Notes: a model not told the origin generated them from the sequence alone. A stretch of 9,634 nt of DNA from Gemmatimonadota bacterium (GCA_023249395.1 JAHFCS010000051.1:1-9634), one strand, 5' to 3'. Shown: positions 1-6,520, numbered from the stretch's first letter. Numbers and translations: made by a program.

Positions 1-1095
1 CGTGATCTGGTGATTCACGACGACGACCTCGTCGTCGGGACTCACGGACGGTCGTTCTGGATCCTTGACGACATGTCGCCGCTTCGTGCGCTTGTCCCCG
101 CCAACACAAAGCTGCCCGCCAACATGCTGCCGGGCAGTCGCGCCACGCTGGGCGAGTTGTACATGTTCCCGCCGCGCGCGACGTATCGCTTCCGGCGGAA
201 CAAGAATACGGATACTCCGCTTCCGCCCGAAGAGCCAGCGGGAAAGAACCCGCCGGACGGTGCAATCATCTACTACTATCTGAAGAACAACGCGCGCGGC
301 CCGATGACTCTGGAGATTTTCGACGCAGCGGGCAAGATGGTGCGCCGATACTCGAGCGCCGACGTCCCGGATTCAATCTCGCGCCAGCTGAACGTTCCGA
401 CCTATTGGGTCAGACCGCCGCAGATTCTGTCGAGTGCGGCCGGCTCGCATCGATTCGTCTGGGATCTCCACTACACGCGGCCGGCCGGCGCGAGCTTTTC
501 TTACCCGATTTCCGCAATCGTCGGTGACACACCGCTCGAGCCTGTAGGACCCCCTGTGTTGCCGGGAAAGTATACGGTCAAGCTCGCCGCCGACGGCCGC
601 AGCGTGGTGGCGCCCTTCGTTGTCAAGATCGATCCGCGGGTGAAGATGACCTCCGGTGAGCTCGTGCAGCAGCACGATCTCGCCTTGACAATGGCTCGCG
701 TGACGTGGGATGCGGCGCCGGCGATCGCCGGCCTGCACTCGCTGCGCTCTGCACTCAAGGACCGGCTTGCAAGAGCGGGCACTGGTCCGCTGGCAACGGC
801 GCTAACGGGGCTCGATGAGCGTGCTGCCGGCCTCGAGGGAGCGGCCGCACCGTCTGCGGCGAGCGCGGCGACAAGCAATCTCACGCGCCTCAGTCGTCAG
901 GCGCTGGCGTTGCTCGACACGTTCGAGAGCGCCGACATGCCTCCAACAGCTCAGGCAGTCGCCGCCGCAAACGATGTCGCAACCCGAGCTGCGGCCGCGA
1001 TTGCAACGTGGGAGGCACTGAACACGAAGGACCTCCCCGCGCTCAACGCACAGCTTACGGCCGCGGGCCTCCCCGCCATCGAGGTCGGGAAATAG
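1..1095 (+). CDS. BNR/sortilin-like beta-propeller protein (annotated 'glycosyl hydrolase' type), C-terminal part
   Basis: The frame is open from the first base, so the N-terminus lies outside the window; 364 residues are visible. The segment HDDDLVVGTHGRSFWILDD (visible residues 6-24) is characteristic of the last propeller blade of large secreted VPS10/sortilin-type BNR-repeat proteins common in Gemmatimonadota, Acidobacteriota and Bacteroidota. After the blade come a beta-rich accessory domain (YYYLKNN near 90, FVWDLHYTRP near 150, LPGKYTVKLAADG near 187) and an alanine-rich helical tail from about residue 215. This order is usual for the family. Such proteins are often labelled glycosyl hydrolases, but I see no catalytic glycosidase motif and the biochemical role is unknown. 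The signal peptide would be in the missing part. The TAG stop is followed closely by the decarboxylase gene on the same strand, so cotranscription is possible. Family assignment is fairly secure; function is not. Confidence 0.82.
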   Translation, partial: RDLVIHDDDLVVGTHGRSFWILDDMSPLRALVPANTKLPANMLPGSRATLGELYMFPPRATYRFRRNKNTDTPLPPEEPAGKNPPDGAIIYYYLKNNARGPMTLEIFDAAGKMVRRYSSADVPDSISRQLNVPTYWVRPPQILSSAAGSHRFVWDLHYTRPAGASFSYPISAIVGDTPLEPVGPPVLPGKYTVKLAADGRSVVAPFVVKIDPRVKMTSGELVQQHDLALTMARVTWDAAPAIAGLHSLRSALKDRLARAGTGPLATALTGLDERAAGLEGAAAPSAASAATSNLTRLSRQALALLDTFESADMPPTAQAVAAANDVATRAAAAIATWEALNTKDLPALNAQLTAAGLPAIEVGK

Positions 1096-1107
1096 TTGGC
1101 GGAGACT

Positions 1108-1111
1108 GAGG
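1108..1111 (+). promoter_or_regulatory. Shine-Dalgarno deciding the decarboxylase start
   Basis: GAGG is followed by five bases and then ATG at 1117. This favours the ATG over the in-frame TTG at 1096, which abuts the TAG of the preceding gene and has no purine-rich element at a useful distance. Confidence 0.6.
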
Positions 1112-1116
1112 AATCG

Positions 1117-2553
1117 ATGACGCGCTCTCCGCTCGACCTCGATCAGGAGACGATGCGCCGACTCGGGCACAGGGTGGCCGACATCGTCTCCGAGCACCTG
1201 GGAACGATCCGGAAAGAGCCGGTGATCGCCTCGCTGCCGCGCGCCGAGCTGGGCCGGGCACTTGCCCGCTCCGCGCCACGACACGGCGTCGATTTCGAGG
1301 AGCTGATCTCGACGCTTCAACAGAGCGTCTTTCCTTATCACGCGCGCGAGCCGCACCCCGGCTTTCTCGCCTACGTGCCGAGCTGTCCCAGATTTCCCGC
1401 GGTGCTCGGCGACTGGCTCGCGAGCGGCTACAATTTCTTTGCCGGAGTCTGGCCGGTTGCGGCTGGGCCGAACGAGGTCGAGATCGTCGTCCTCGACTGG
1501 TTCCGCGAATGGATGGGAATGCCGCCCACCAGCGGCGGCATACTCACTACCGGTGGCTCGGCGGCCAATCTCGCTGCGGTCGTCGCTGCACGTCACGCGG
1601 CGATCGAAGCCGGCGGCGACATCTCTCGGCTCACCATCTTCACCTCGGAGCAGGCCCACTCATCGGTGACACGGGCGGCGTGGATCGCGGGGATACCGCG
1701 CGAGAACATCCGCCTTGTGGCGATGGACGAGCAGTACCGCATCGTCACCGATGAGCTCGAGCGTGCAGTCGCCGCAGATCGTGCCGCGAGGTGCACTCCC
1801 TTCATGGTCGTTGCCAGCGCCGGAACGACGAATACGGGCGCCGTTGATCCGCTCCAGGAGATAGCCGACTACTGCGTCGCTGAAAAGCTGTGGCTGCACA
1901 TCGACGCTGCCTACGCGGGATTCGCAGCACTCACGTCGAAAGGGAAGACGAAGCTGAGCGGAATCGAGCGGGCGGACAGCCTCACGCTCGATCCCCACAA
2001 GTGGCTGTTCGTTCCTTTCGAGTGCGGCTGCCTGCTCGTTCGCGACACGGCGAAGCTGACATCAGCCTTCCGCATCATGCCCGAATACCTGACGGACGTG
2101 CAGCCGGGCGAGGAAGAAGTGAACTTCGCGGACCGCGGCGAGCAGCTAACCCGATACTCGCGTGCCCTCAAGATCTGGCTGTCGGTGAATTACTTCGGTA
2201 CCGATGCGATTGGACGAGCAATCGAGATGGCGATGGAGCGCGCGATGCTTCTCGAGATGCTTGTGCGTGAATCCGCAGATTTCGAGGTCCTCTCGCCGGC
2301 GCAGTTTGGGATCGTCTGCTTCCGGGCGCGGGCGGTTGACGGCGAAGATGCGAGAGCTCTCGATGCGCTCAACGAGAGAATCAACAGCCGAGTGGTCTCT
2401 GGAGGCAGGTACCTCATCTCATCGACTCGGCTTCGCGGTGCATACTCGCTCCGAATGTGCACTCTCGGCTTCAGGACGACGATGGACGACATCCGTGGTC
2501 TCTTCGCTGCCATCGAAGAGGCTCTCGCCGCCGAGCGGCATCGCCCGGGCTAA
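1117..2553 (+). CDS. PLP-dependent group II amino-acid decarboxylase (aromatic-L-amino-acid decarboxylase family)
   Basis: This cytoplasmic enzyme is predicted to remove the alpha-carboxylate of an amino acid using pyridoxal phosphate; the substrate cannot be read from sequence. With the ATG at 1117 it has 478 residues, typical of the family. The N-terminal part carries HPGFLAYVPS and a GPNEVEIVVLDW segment, matching the helical swap region of DOPA decarboxylase. TTGGSAANLAA is the phosphate-binding loop. His181 (EQAHSSV) stacks on the cofactor, Asp263 (HIDAAYAG) contacts the pyridine nitrogen, and Lys295 (DPHKWLF) is the Schiff-base lysine. Tyr324 (PEYLTD) aligns by counting with Tyr332 of human DOPA decarboxylase, the residue changed to Phe in plant aldehyde synthases, so genuine decarboxylation is favoured. 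A TTG in frame at 1096 directly follows the upstream stop, but the ATG at 1117 has GAGG five bases upstream and is preferred. Its stop overlaps the stop of the convergent gene. Confidence 0.93.
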   Translation: MTRSPLDLDQETMRRLGHRVADIVSEHLGTIRKEPVIASLPRAELGRALARSAPRHGVDFEELISTLQQSVFPYHAREPHPGFLAYVPSCPRFPAVLGDWLASGYNFFAGVWPVAAGPNEVEIVVLDWFREWMGMPPTSGGILTTGGSAANLAAVVAARHAAIEAGGDISRLTIFTSEQAHSSVTRAAWIAGIPRENIRLVAMDEQYRIVTDELERAVAADRAARCTPFMVVASAGTTNTGAVDPLQEIADYCVAEKLWLHIDAAYAGFAALTSKGKTKLSGIERADSLTLDPHKWLFVPFECGCLLVRDTAKLTSAFRIMPEYLTDVQPGEEEVNFADRGEQLTRYSRALKIWLSVNYFGTDAIGRAIEMAMERAMLLEMLVRESADFEVLSPAQFGIVCFRARAVDGEDARALDALNERINSRVVSGGRYLISSTRLRGAYSLRMCTLGFRTTMDDIRGLFAAIEEALAAERHRPG

Positions 2554-3365
2554 AGCGCGAGCTGGAGCTGTGCTGGTCCGCGATAGGGCATTCCCTTCGG
2601 GGTGAACGGACCAGTTACCCGGCCCTGCGAGGCCGCGGTCAGCTCACCAGCGAAGTCCGTCCGTGCGAGTGCCGCACGCACGGTCTCGAGCGCGATCTTC
2701 GGCGTGTTGTTGTTCTGGCTCAGATGAGCTAGAACGACGTGGCTCAACCCAGGGTGCACGCACGCGCTCGCCGCAGCGGCGGCGGCGTCGTTACTCAGAT
2801 GCCCATGACGACTGGCGATCCTGCGTTGCAGCACAGGTGGATAGGGGCCTCGCCGAAGCATCGCGACGTCGTGGTTGGCCTCGATCATCAGGATGTCCAC
2901 GCCGTGCACCGCGCGCCTGACAGCTTCGGTGAACACACCCAGATCGTAGACGATGCCCGCGCGGGCTCCCGTCTCTCTCGACGTGGCGACCACCGCCATC
3001 GGTTCGTTCGCGTCGTGCGATAACCTGATCGTCGCGAGGTCCAGCTCGCCGATCGTGACGTTTCCGGTAGTCGAAATCCTCTCGACCGATGCCCGGGCGA
3101 GTGACGCACTGCCGGTGCACGTGCCCGCGCTCGCCAGAATGCGCCATCCCCACCGTCGCGAGCAGGCGACGACACCGCTGACGTGATCGCTGTGCTCGTG
3201 AGTCACGATCACTGCCTCTATCGATGCCGGAGGCACCTCCATCACGGCAAGGCGCTTCTCCATGCCTTTCGGAGAAAAGCCCGCATCGATGAGCACGCGC
3301 GTTCCACCCGCCTCGAGCAGCACCGCGTTGCCCTTGCTTCCGCTTCCCAGTACGCGGACGATCAC
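2550..3365 (-). CDS. YycJ/WalJ-family metallo-beta-lactamase-fold hydrolase
   Basis: A 271-residue protein of the single-domain metallo-beta-lactamase superfamily. The opening VRVLGSGSKGN and the metal-binding THEHSDH (His56, His58, Asp60, His61) are clear. Further expected ligands are His117 (LSHDANEP), Asp141 (VYDLG) and His214 (LAHLSQNNN). IEANHD at 162-166 and RHGHLSND at 186-193 are hallmarks of the YycJ/WalJ branch rather than of RNase J or glyoxalase II. Firmicute members sit beside walRK and have been described as DNA exonucleases linked to mismatch repair; here there is no walRK, and the role is inferred only at family level. The start is GTG at 3365 with AGAGG eight bases upstream. 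It follows the GlmU-like gene after four bases, making it the last gene of the leftward operon. Its TAG overlaps the TAA of the convergent decarboxylase, leaving no space for a terminator. Confidence 0.9.
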   Translation of the reverse strand: MIVRVLGSGSKGNAVLLEAGGTRVLIDAGFSPKGMEKRLAVMEVPPASIEAVIVTHEHSDHVSGVVACSRRWGWRILASAGTCTGSASLARASVERISTTGNVTIGELDLATIRLSHDANEPMAVVATSRETGARAGIVYDLGVFTEAVRRAVHGVDILMIEANHDVAMLRRGPYPPVLQRRIASRHGHLSNDAAAAAASACVHPGLSHVVLAHLSQNNNTPKIALETVRAALARTDFAGELTAASQGRVTGPFTPKGMPYRGPAQLQLAL

Positions 3366-3369
3366 CCGA

Positions 3370-4590
3370 CTAGCCTCTGCTCAGCGCGAACGCATCGAAT
3401 AGGAGCTTCCGTCCGCTCTGGCTGAGCTCGACGTCGCGGCGTGCCATCATACGCTCGGCAACCTCAGTGAACTTCTCGATGTCGTAAGTGCCATACGGCT
3501 CACCATCGCCCCACGCAAACGCAGGCACGTACTTCTCGGTCACTCTTCCCCCGAAAATATTGGCCCCGGCGCCAACGACGGTGCCCGTATTCAGCATCGT
3601 CCCGATGCCCGTCTTCACATGATCTCCGAACATCGTTCCGAGAAATTGTGACTTGGTATCGCGCATGCCGGAGGGCGTCCACATCTGAACCGCTCCATAT
3701 GTGTTCTTGAGATTGCTCGTCGTCGTGCCGGCGGCGAGGTTCACCCATCGGCCAAGGTATGAGTGACCGACGAAGCCGGTGTGACCCTTGTTCGAATAGC
3801 CGAGCATGACTGAGTTGCTTATCTCCCCTCTCACCTTGCACGCCTCGCCGATCGAGCAGCCCCTCACCGTATCGCTCACCACGGTGGCGTTCTCTCCAAT
3901 GTAGCTCGGGCCCACGATCCGGCTGAACGATGAGATCGTGGCGCCTCTCCGGATGAGAATCGGTCCCGCCGAAGCGTCGAGTACGACGTAGGGCTCTATT
4001 TCCGCACCTGCTTCGCAATAGACGGCAAACTTCCCGAGAACTATTGCGTTGCCGGCAGCTGAGGTGGGCAGCGCGGATGCGAGCTGCGGAATGTCCTCGG
4101 CCAACTGGTCGGCGAGCGTGCCGATAAGGTCCCAGACATTATTCAGCCACTTGCCCGCGGCTGTGCAACTGTCGGATCCATGTGAGAGCGCCGCAAGCGG
4201 GAGAGTCCCTTCGGCGAGCTCGGAGGCGCGGATGTCTTGTCTCGTCTTCACGGCGCAGATCTCGTCGCCGCAATGAAACGCGCATGCGCCTGCCGCCTGC
4301 CGCAGGGCGCCACCAACGCTCTTGCCGATCGACGGGACGAACCGCGAATTGGCGATGAAAGATCCAGCGGGAATCAAATCATCGAGACCAACGCTCGGGG
4401 GAGCGTTGGTCTCCTCGAAGCTCGCGAGGTGAGACGCTCCGATGAAGCCGGCGGCCTTTGTTTCCAGAATGCGCTCCCATCTCGCCCGTATGATCTCGGC
4501 TCCAGCCATCAGCTCTGACGCCGGACGGGTCAGAGTGAATGGTTGAAATGCCCGACCCCGCGCGTCGTCGTACAGGTACAGGGCGCTCAT
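3370..4590 (-). CDS. GlmU-like putative sugar nucleotidyltransferase with left-handed beta-helix domain
   Basis: A 406-residue, two-part protein. Residues 1-185 resemble the N-terminal part of the Bacteroidetes-type GlmU-like family (LYDDARGRAFQPFTLTRPASEL), which lacks the classical GGxGxR...K pyrophosphorylase signature. Residues of about 196-355 form a hexapeptide left-handed beta-helix, with NKGHTGFVGHSYLGRWVNLA and AGTTTSNLKNTYG (267-299) and FGDHVKTGIGTMLNTG (321-336), all typical of this family. By analogy it would make a sugar-1-phosphate nucleotide or acetylate an amino sugar, probably toward UDP-GlcNAc, but that is inference; no substrate is proven. An upstream extension of the frame runs into the preceding gene, but ATG at 4590 has GAGGGAG five bases upstream and overlaps the previous TGA as ATGA, so it is the start. 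It lies between manC-type and YycJ-type genes in one operon. Codons 60-69 form a perfect hairpin (separate entry). Confidence 0.88.
   Translation of the reverse strand: MSALYLYDDARGRAFQPFTLTRPASELMAGAEIIRARWERILETKAAGFIGASHLASFEETNAPPSVGLDDLIPAGSFIANSRFVPSIGKSVGGALRQAAGACAFHCGDEICAVKTRQDIRASELAEGTLPLAALSHGSDSCTAAGKWLNNVWDLIGTLADQLAEDIPQLASALPTSAAGNAIVLGKFAVYCEAGAEIEPYVVLDASAGPILIRRGATISSFSRIVGPSYIGENATVVSDTVRGCSIGEACKVRGEISNSVMLGYSNKGHTGFVGHSYLGRWVNLAAGTTTSNLKNTYGAVQMWTPSGMRDTKSQFLGTMFGDHVKTGIGTMLNTGTVVGAGANIFGGRVTEKYVPAFAWGDGEPYGTYDIEKFTEVAERMMARRDVELSQSGRKLLFDAFALSRG
4384..4413 (-). repeat. Perfect 13-bp inverted repeat (hairpin) inside the GlmU-like gene
   Basis: Arms 4384-4396 (GAGACCAACGCTC) and 4401-4413 (GAGCGTTGGTCTC) are exact reverse complements around a GGGG loop at 4397-4400. 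The 30 bases coincide with codons 60-69 of the gene on the minus strand (Glu-Thr-Asn-Ala-Pro-Pro-Ser-Val-Gly-Leu). Neither side is followed by a T-run, so it does not look like an intrinsic terminator. Function is unknown. Confidence 0.85.
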
Positions 4591-5627
4591 TTCATCTCCC
4601 TCAACTCCTCGGGGAGCGAATCGACAAGCTCCTTGAGGGCAGCCGACCGGTCGGCGGTCGTGACCAGTGTAATACCCGCTCTCGTGACGACGACGAGATC
4701 GCTCACTCCATAGAGAACGACAACTCCGTCCTCGGCGTGGACGACATTGCCTGTGCATTCCATCGCGTAGACTCGGCCCGCTGTGATGTTGCCGCTCTCG
4801 TCCTCAGGCTTTACGCGTCTCAAAGCCCCCCAGGTCCCGACATCGTCCCAGCCGAAATCTCCGGGCAGCACACGGACACGTCCGCTCCGCTCGAGAACGC
4901 CGACGTCCACTGAGATCGGAGTGATGGCGTCGAAGAATCGAGCTGCAGAGGATCCGGCGCGTTGGGTCGCGAGTGCATTGGATACTTCCGGCGTTACCGC
5001 GCGGATCTCGGCCAGGAAATCCGCCACTCTCCAGACGAATATTCCCGAATTCCACAGGTAGCCCTCGTGGAGCATCCATTCCGCGCGCTCCCGTGTTGGT
5101 TTCTCCACGAAGCGCCGCACATCGAACGCGCCGCTCTCGGTGCGCTCGCCCGGTTGGATGTAGCCGAAGCCGGTATCAGCGCGCGTCGGGACGATGCCGA
5201 CCGTAACGAGAGCGCCTTCCGTCATCGCTACTCTCTCCGCAGCGAGGAGAGTTTCGCGGAAAGCATTGTCGTCGCCGATCGCCCAGTCCGCATGCAGGCA
5301 GATCATCACGACTTCGCCGCCCGCCCGTCGATCGATTTCCTGCGCCGCCCAGGCCAGTGCGCCTGCGGTGCCGACTGGCCGAGGTTCGGCGATGACGTTC
5401 TCGCGTGGAATGCGTGGAGCGGCGCCGGCGACAACGTCGCGGAGTGCTTCGGAAGTGAGGACGAGTGTCCGCTCGGCCGGAACGATCGGCTGAATGCGCT
5501 CGAGCGTGTTGACGAGGAGCGGCTTGTCGTCGACAAGTGGAAGCATCTGCTTGGGCCGGCTCGGAGTGCTCAGCGGCCAGAAACGGGAGCCGATGCCGCC
5601 GGCCAGGATTACGCCCCAGCGACTCAA
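4587..5627 (-). CDS. manC: Mannose-1-phosphate guanylyltransferase-like nucleotidyltransferase (ManC family, short form)
   Basis: Predicted to form GDP-mannose from GTP and mannose-1-phosphate for surface glycans or protein mannosylation. It has 346 residues and no C-terminal isomerase domain, so it is the single-domain form. The pyrophosphorylase signature LAGGIGSRFWPL...PKQ (residues 8-27), GFGYI (153-157), FVEKP (173-177), WNSGIF (192-197) and a late DFGWDDVGTW are all present. Two boxes depart from the usual pattern: residues 81-92 read EPRPVGTAGALA where NTAPA is normal, and residues 111-115 read LHADW where LPADH is normal; the aspartate of that box is kept. Substrate specificity could therefore differ. 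The start is TTG at 5627, inside a TTGA overlap with the receiver gene stop. GAGGG (5634-5638 on the complement) sits six bases upstream, and the next in-frame ATG would remove the catalytic loop. It overlaps the next gene by ATGA. Confidence 0.87.
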   Translation of the reverse strand: MSRWGVILAGGIGSRFWPLSTPSRPKQMLPLVDDKPLLVNTLERIQPIVPAERTLVLTSEALRDVVAGAAPRIPRENVIAEPRPVGTAGALAWAAQEIDRRAGGEVVMICLHADWAIGDDNAFRETLLAAERVAMTEGALVTVGIVPTRADTGFGYIQPGERTESGAFDVRRFVEKPTRERAEWMLHEGYLWNSGIFVWRVADFLAEIRAVTPEVSNALATQRAGSSAARFFDAITPISVDVGVLERSGRVRVLPGDFGWDDVGTWGALRRVKPEDESGNITAGRVYAMECTGNVVHAEDGVVVLYGVSDLVVVTRAGITLVTTADRSAALKELVDSLPEELREMK

Positions 5628-6055
5628 TCCGTGCCCTCGGGAATTTCCGTGCCGTCGTCAGCGCCGACGCCTGTGAGCTGAGCGATCAGCCCGTAGAGCT
5701 TCTTCGGGCTGAATGGCTTTGTCAGAAATTCGGTTGCTCCGCCTTCGCGTGCGTCCTGCTCGTATTTCGCTTCGCCTGCGGCGGTGAGGATGACGCACGG
5801 AATGTCGCGCCACTCCGGACGCGACCGCATATGGTCGAGCACGTCGAGGCCACTGAGTCGAGGCATCATCAGGTCGAGCACGACCAGATCCGCGCCGTTC
5901 TCGCGCTCGAGGATGTCGATCGCTTCCTGACCGTCGAAGGCGAGAGACACCCGGAATGGCCCCTGTTCGAGCTTGATCTTGATGATTCGTCCGATGTGCG
6001 CCTCGTCGTCGGCCACCAGGATGTGGCGCTCTTCGGTCTGTTGGTCGGTCGTCAT
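5624..6055 (-). CDS. Stand-alone CheY-like response regulator receiver
   Basis: A 143-residue single receiver domain with no DNA-binding or enzymatic output domain. The acidic pair is Asp16-Asp17 (VADDE), the phospho-acceptor is Asp61 (VVLDLMMPRLSG), the switch threonine is Thr91 (ILTAAGE) and the conserved lysine is Lys113 (FLTKPF). All residues for phosphorylation are intact. A short acidic tail (GADDGTEIPEGTD) follows the domain. The frame is open for 60 more codons upstream, but these overlap the Roadblock gene and have no domain character; ATG at 6055 begins immediately before the domain and lies 16 bases after the Roadblock stop. The Shine-Dalgarno is weak, so coupling to the upstream gene is plausible. 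No kinase is adjacent in this operon; the nearest one is in the divergent transcript at 8422. It likely acts by protein-protein contact. Confidence 0.93.
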   Translation of the reverse strand: MTTDQQTEERHILVADDEAHIGRIIKIKLEQGPFRVSLAFDGQEAIDILERENGADLVVLDLMMPRLSGLDVLDHMRSRPEWRDIPCVILTAAGEAKYEQDAREGGATEFLTKPFSPKKLYGLIAQLTGVGADDGTEIPEGTD

Positions 6056-6071
6056 CTGCTGTGTGTCTGGG

Positions 6072-6425
6072 CTATAGGATCGATGCGATTGCCTGGCGAT
6101 GCCGCCGGACGTCGAAGAGCAGCATTCCAAGATCGGCGGTGGTGTCGGTGAGAACGCAGAGGAGGGCGTTATCTCCGACGGCTGACACGATGGCGTATCC
6201 GTTCTCGTGCTCGACGAGCGCGAGTCGCATCTCACCGCGTTGCGTCGTATGGCCTATCTCATCGGCCGAAGCAACCAGTCCCGGGATCCGCGCTGCCAAA
6301 TCCTCTGGGTTGACTGGAATGGTGGATTGGGCGTCGATCAGCAGCCCATCGCGGCCGAGCACAACCACTGCTTCGATGCCGGGCCGCTGTCGAATGGCGA
6401 CGGTGAGGTCGCGAATGCTCGGCAT
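6072..6425 (-). CDS. Roadblock/LC7 domain protein
   Basis: A 117-residue cytoplasmic protein made of one Roadblock/LC7 domain: an N-terminal helix (SIRDLTVAIRQRPGIEAVVVL), GRDGLLID, a second helix (DLAARIPGLVASADEIG), then strands (RLALVEHENGYAIVSAVGDNALLCVLTD) and a C-terminal helix. Bacterial members such as MglB bind small Ras-like GTPases and act as activating or polarity factors. No GTPase of that kind is visible here, so the partner is unknown. ATG at 6425 is chosen because it starts directly before the domain and lies about 20 bases after a plausible transcription start; a GTG at 6503 would lie upstream of that promoter. It is the first gene of the leftward operon, followed by a receiver 16 bases later, which suggests a shared signalling function. 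Confidence 0.88.
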   Translation of the reverse strand: MPSIRDLTVAIRQRPGIEAVVVLGRDGLLIDAQSTIPVNPEDLAARIPGLVASADEIGHTTQRGEMRLALVEHENGYAIVSAVGDNALLCVLTDTTADLGMLLFDVRRHRQAIASIL

Positions 6426-6450
6426 CGGTAAATCCGTCGTAAGTGCTGCG

Positions 6451-6479
6451 AAGCTAGACCGCGCAGAGGGTGAAGTCAA
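6451..6479 (-). promoter_or_regulatory. Candidate sigma70-like promoter for the leftward operon
   Basis: On the minus strand TTGACT (6479-6474, five of six consensus bases) is followed by a 17-base spacer and TAGCTT (6456-6451, three of six). Transcription would begin near 6445, giving a leader of about 20 bases before the Roadblock ATG at 6425. The -10 element is weak; phylum-specific sigma preferences are unknown. Confidence 0.42.
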
Positions 6480-6491
6480 GCGGCCAATTCC

Positions 6492-6520
6492 TTGAACTGA
6501 CACGATTTACAGGGTATTAT
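6492..6520 (+). promoter_or_regulatory. Candidate sigma70-like promoter for lipoprotein-serS-kinase transcript
   Basis: TTGAAC (6492-6497, four of six) and TATTAT (6515-6520, five of six) are separated by exactly 17 bases, in an AT-richer patch of an otherwise GC-rich window. A start near 6527 would leave a leader of about 37 bases before the ATG at 6564. The -35 boxes of this promoter and of the leftward one are only 12 bases apart, and the two form the inverted repeat TCAAG/CTTGA (6476-6480 and 6491-6495). Confidence 0.5.

Noticed and set aside
21..37. A 7-bp inverted repeat (CGACGAC/GTCGTCG)
   Set aside because: It is explained by the conserved Asp-Asp-Leu-Val-Val codons of the propeller motif and is short enough to be chance.
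802..1659. A 285-codon minus-strand open frame spanning the propeller/decarboxylase junction
   Set aside because: It is antisense to two clear genes, very Arg-rich and without domains or a ribosome site.
4384..4413. The intragenic hairpin as an intrinsic terminator
   Set aside because: No T-run follows the stem in either direction, and the downstream gene of the same operon has no promoter visible.
4962..5681. A 239-codon plus-strand open frame opposite the manC-type gene
   Set aside because: It is antisense to a well-supported enzyme, has a composition typical of shadow frames and crosses the manC/receiver junction.
6056..6235. A 60-codon N-terminal extension of the receiver
   Set aside because: It overlaps the Roadblock gene and is Ser/Pro/Thr-rich with no domain. 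The ATG at 6055 starts directly before the receiver fold.
6426..6503. A GTG start at 6503 for the Roadblock protein
   Set aside because: The added 26 residues are not part of the domain, and the start would lie upstream of the candidate leftward promoter.
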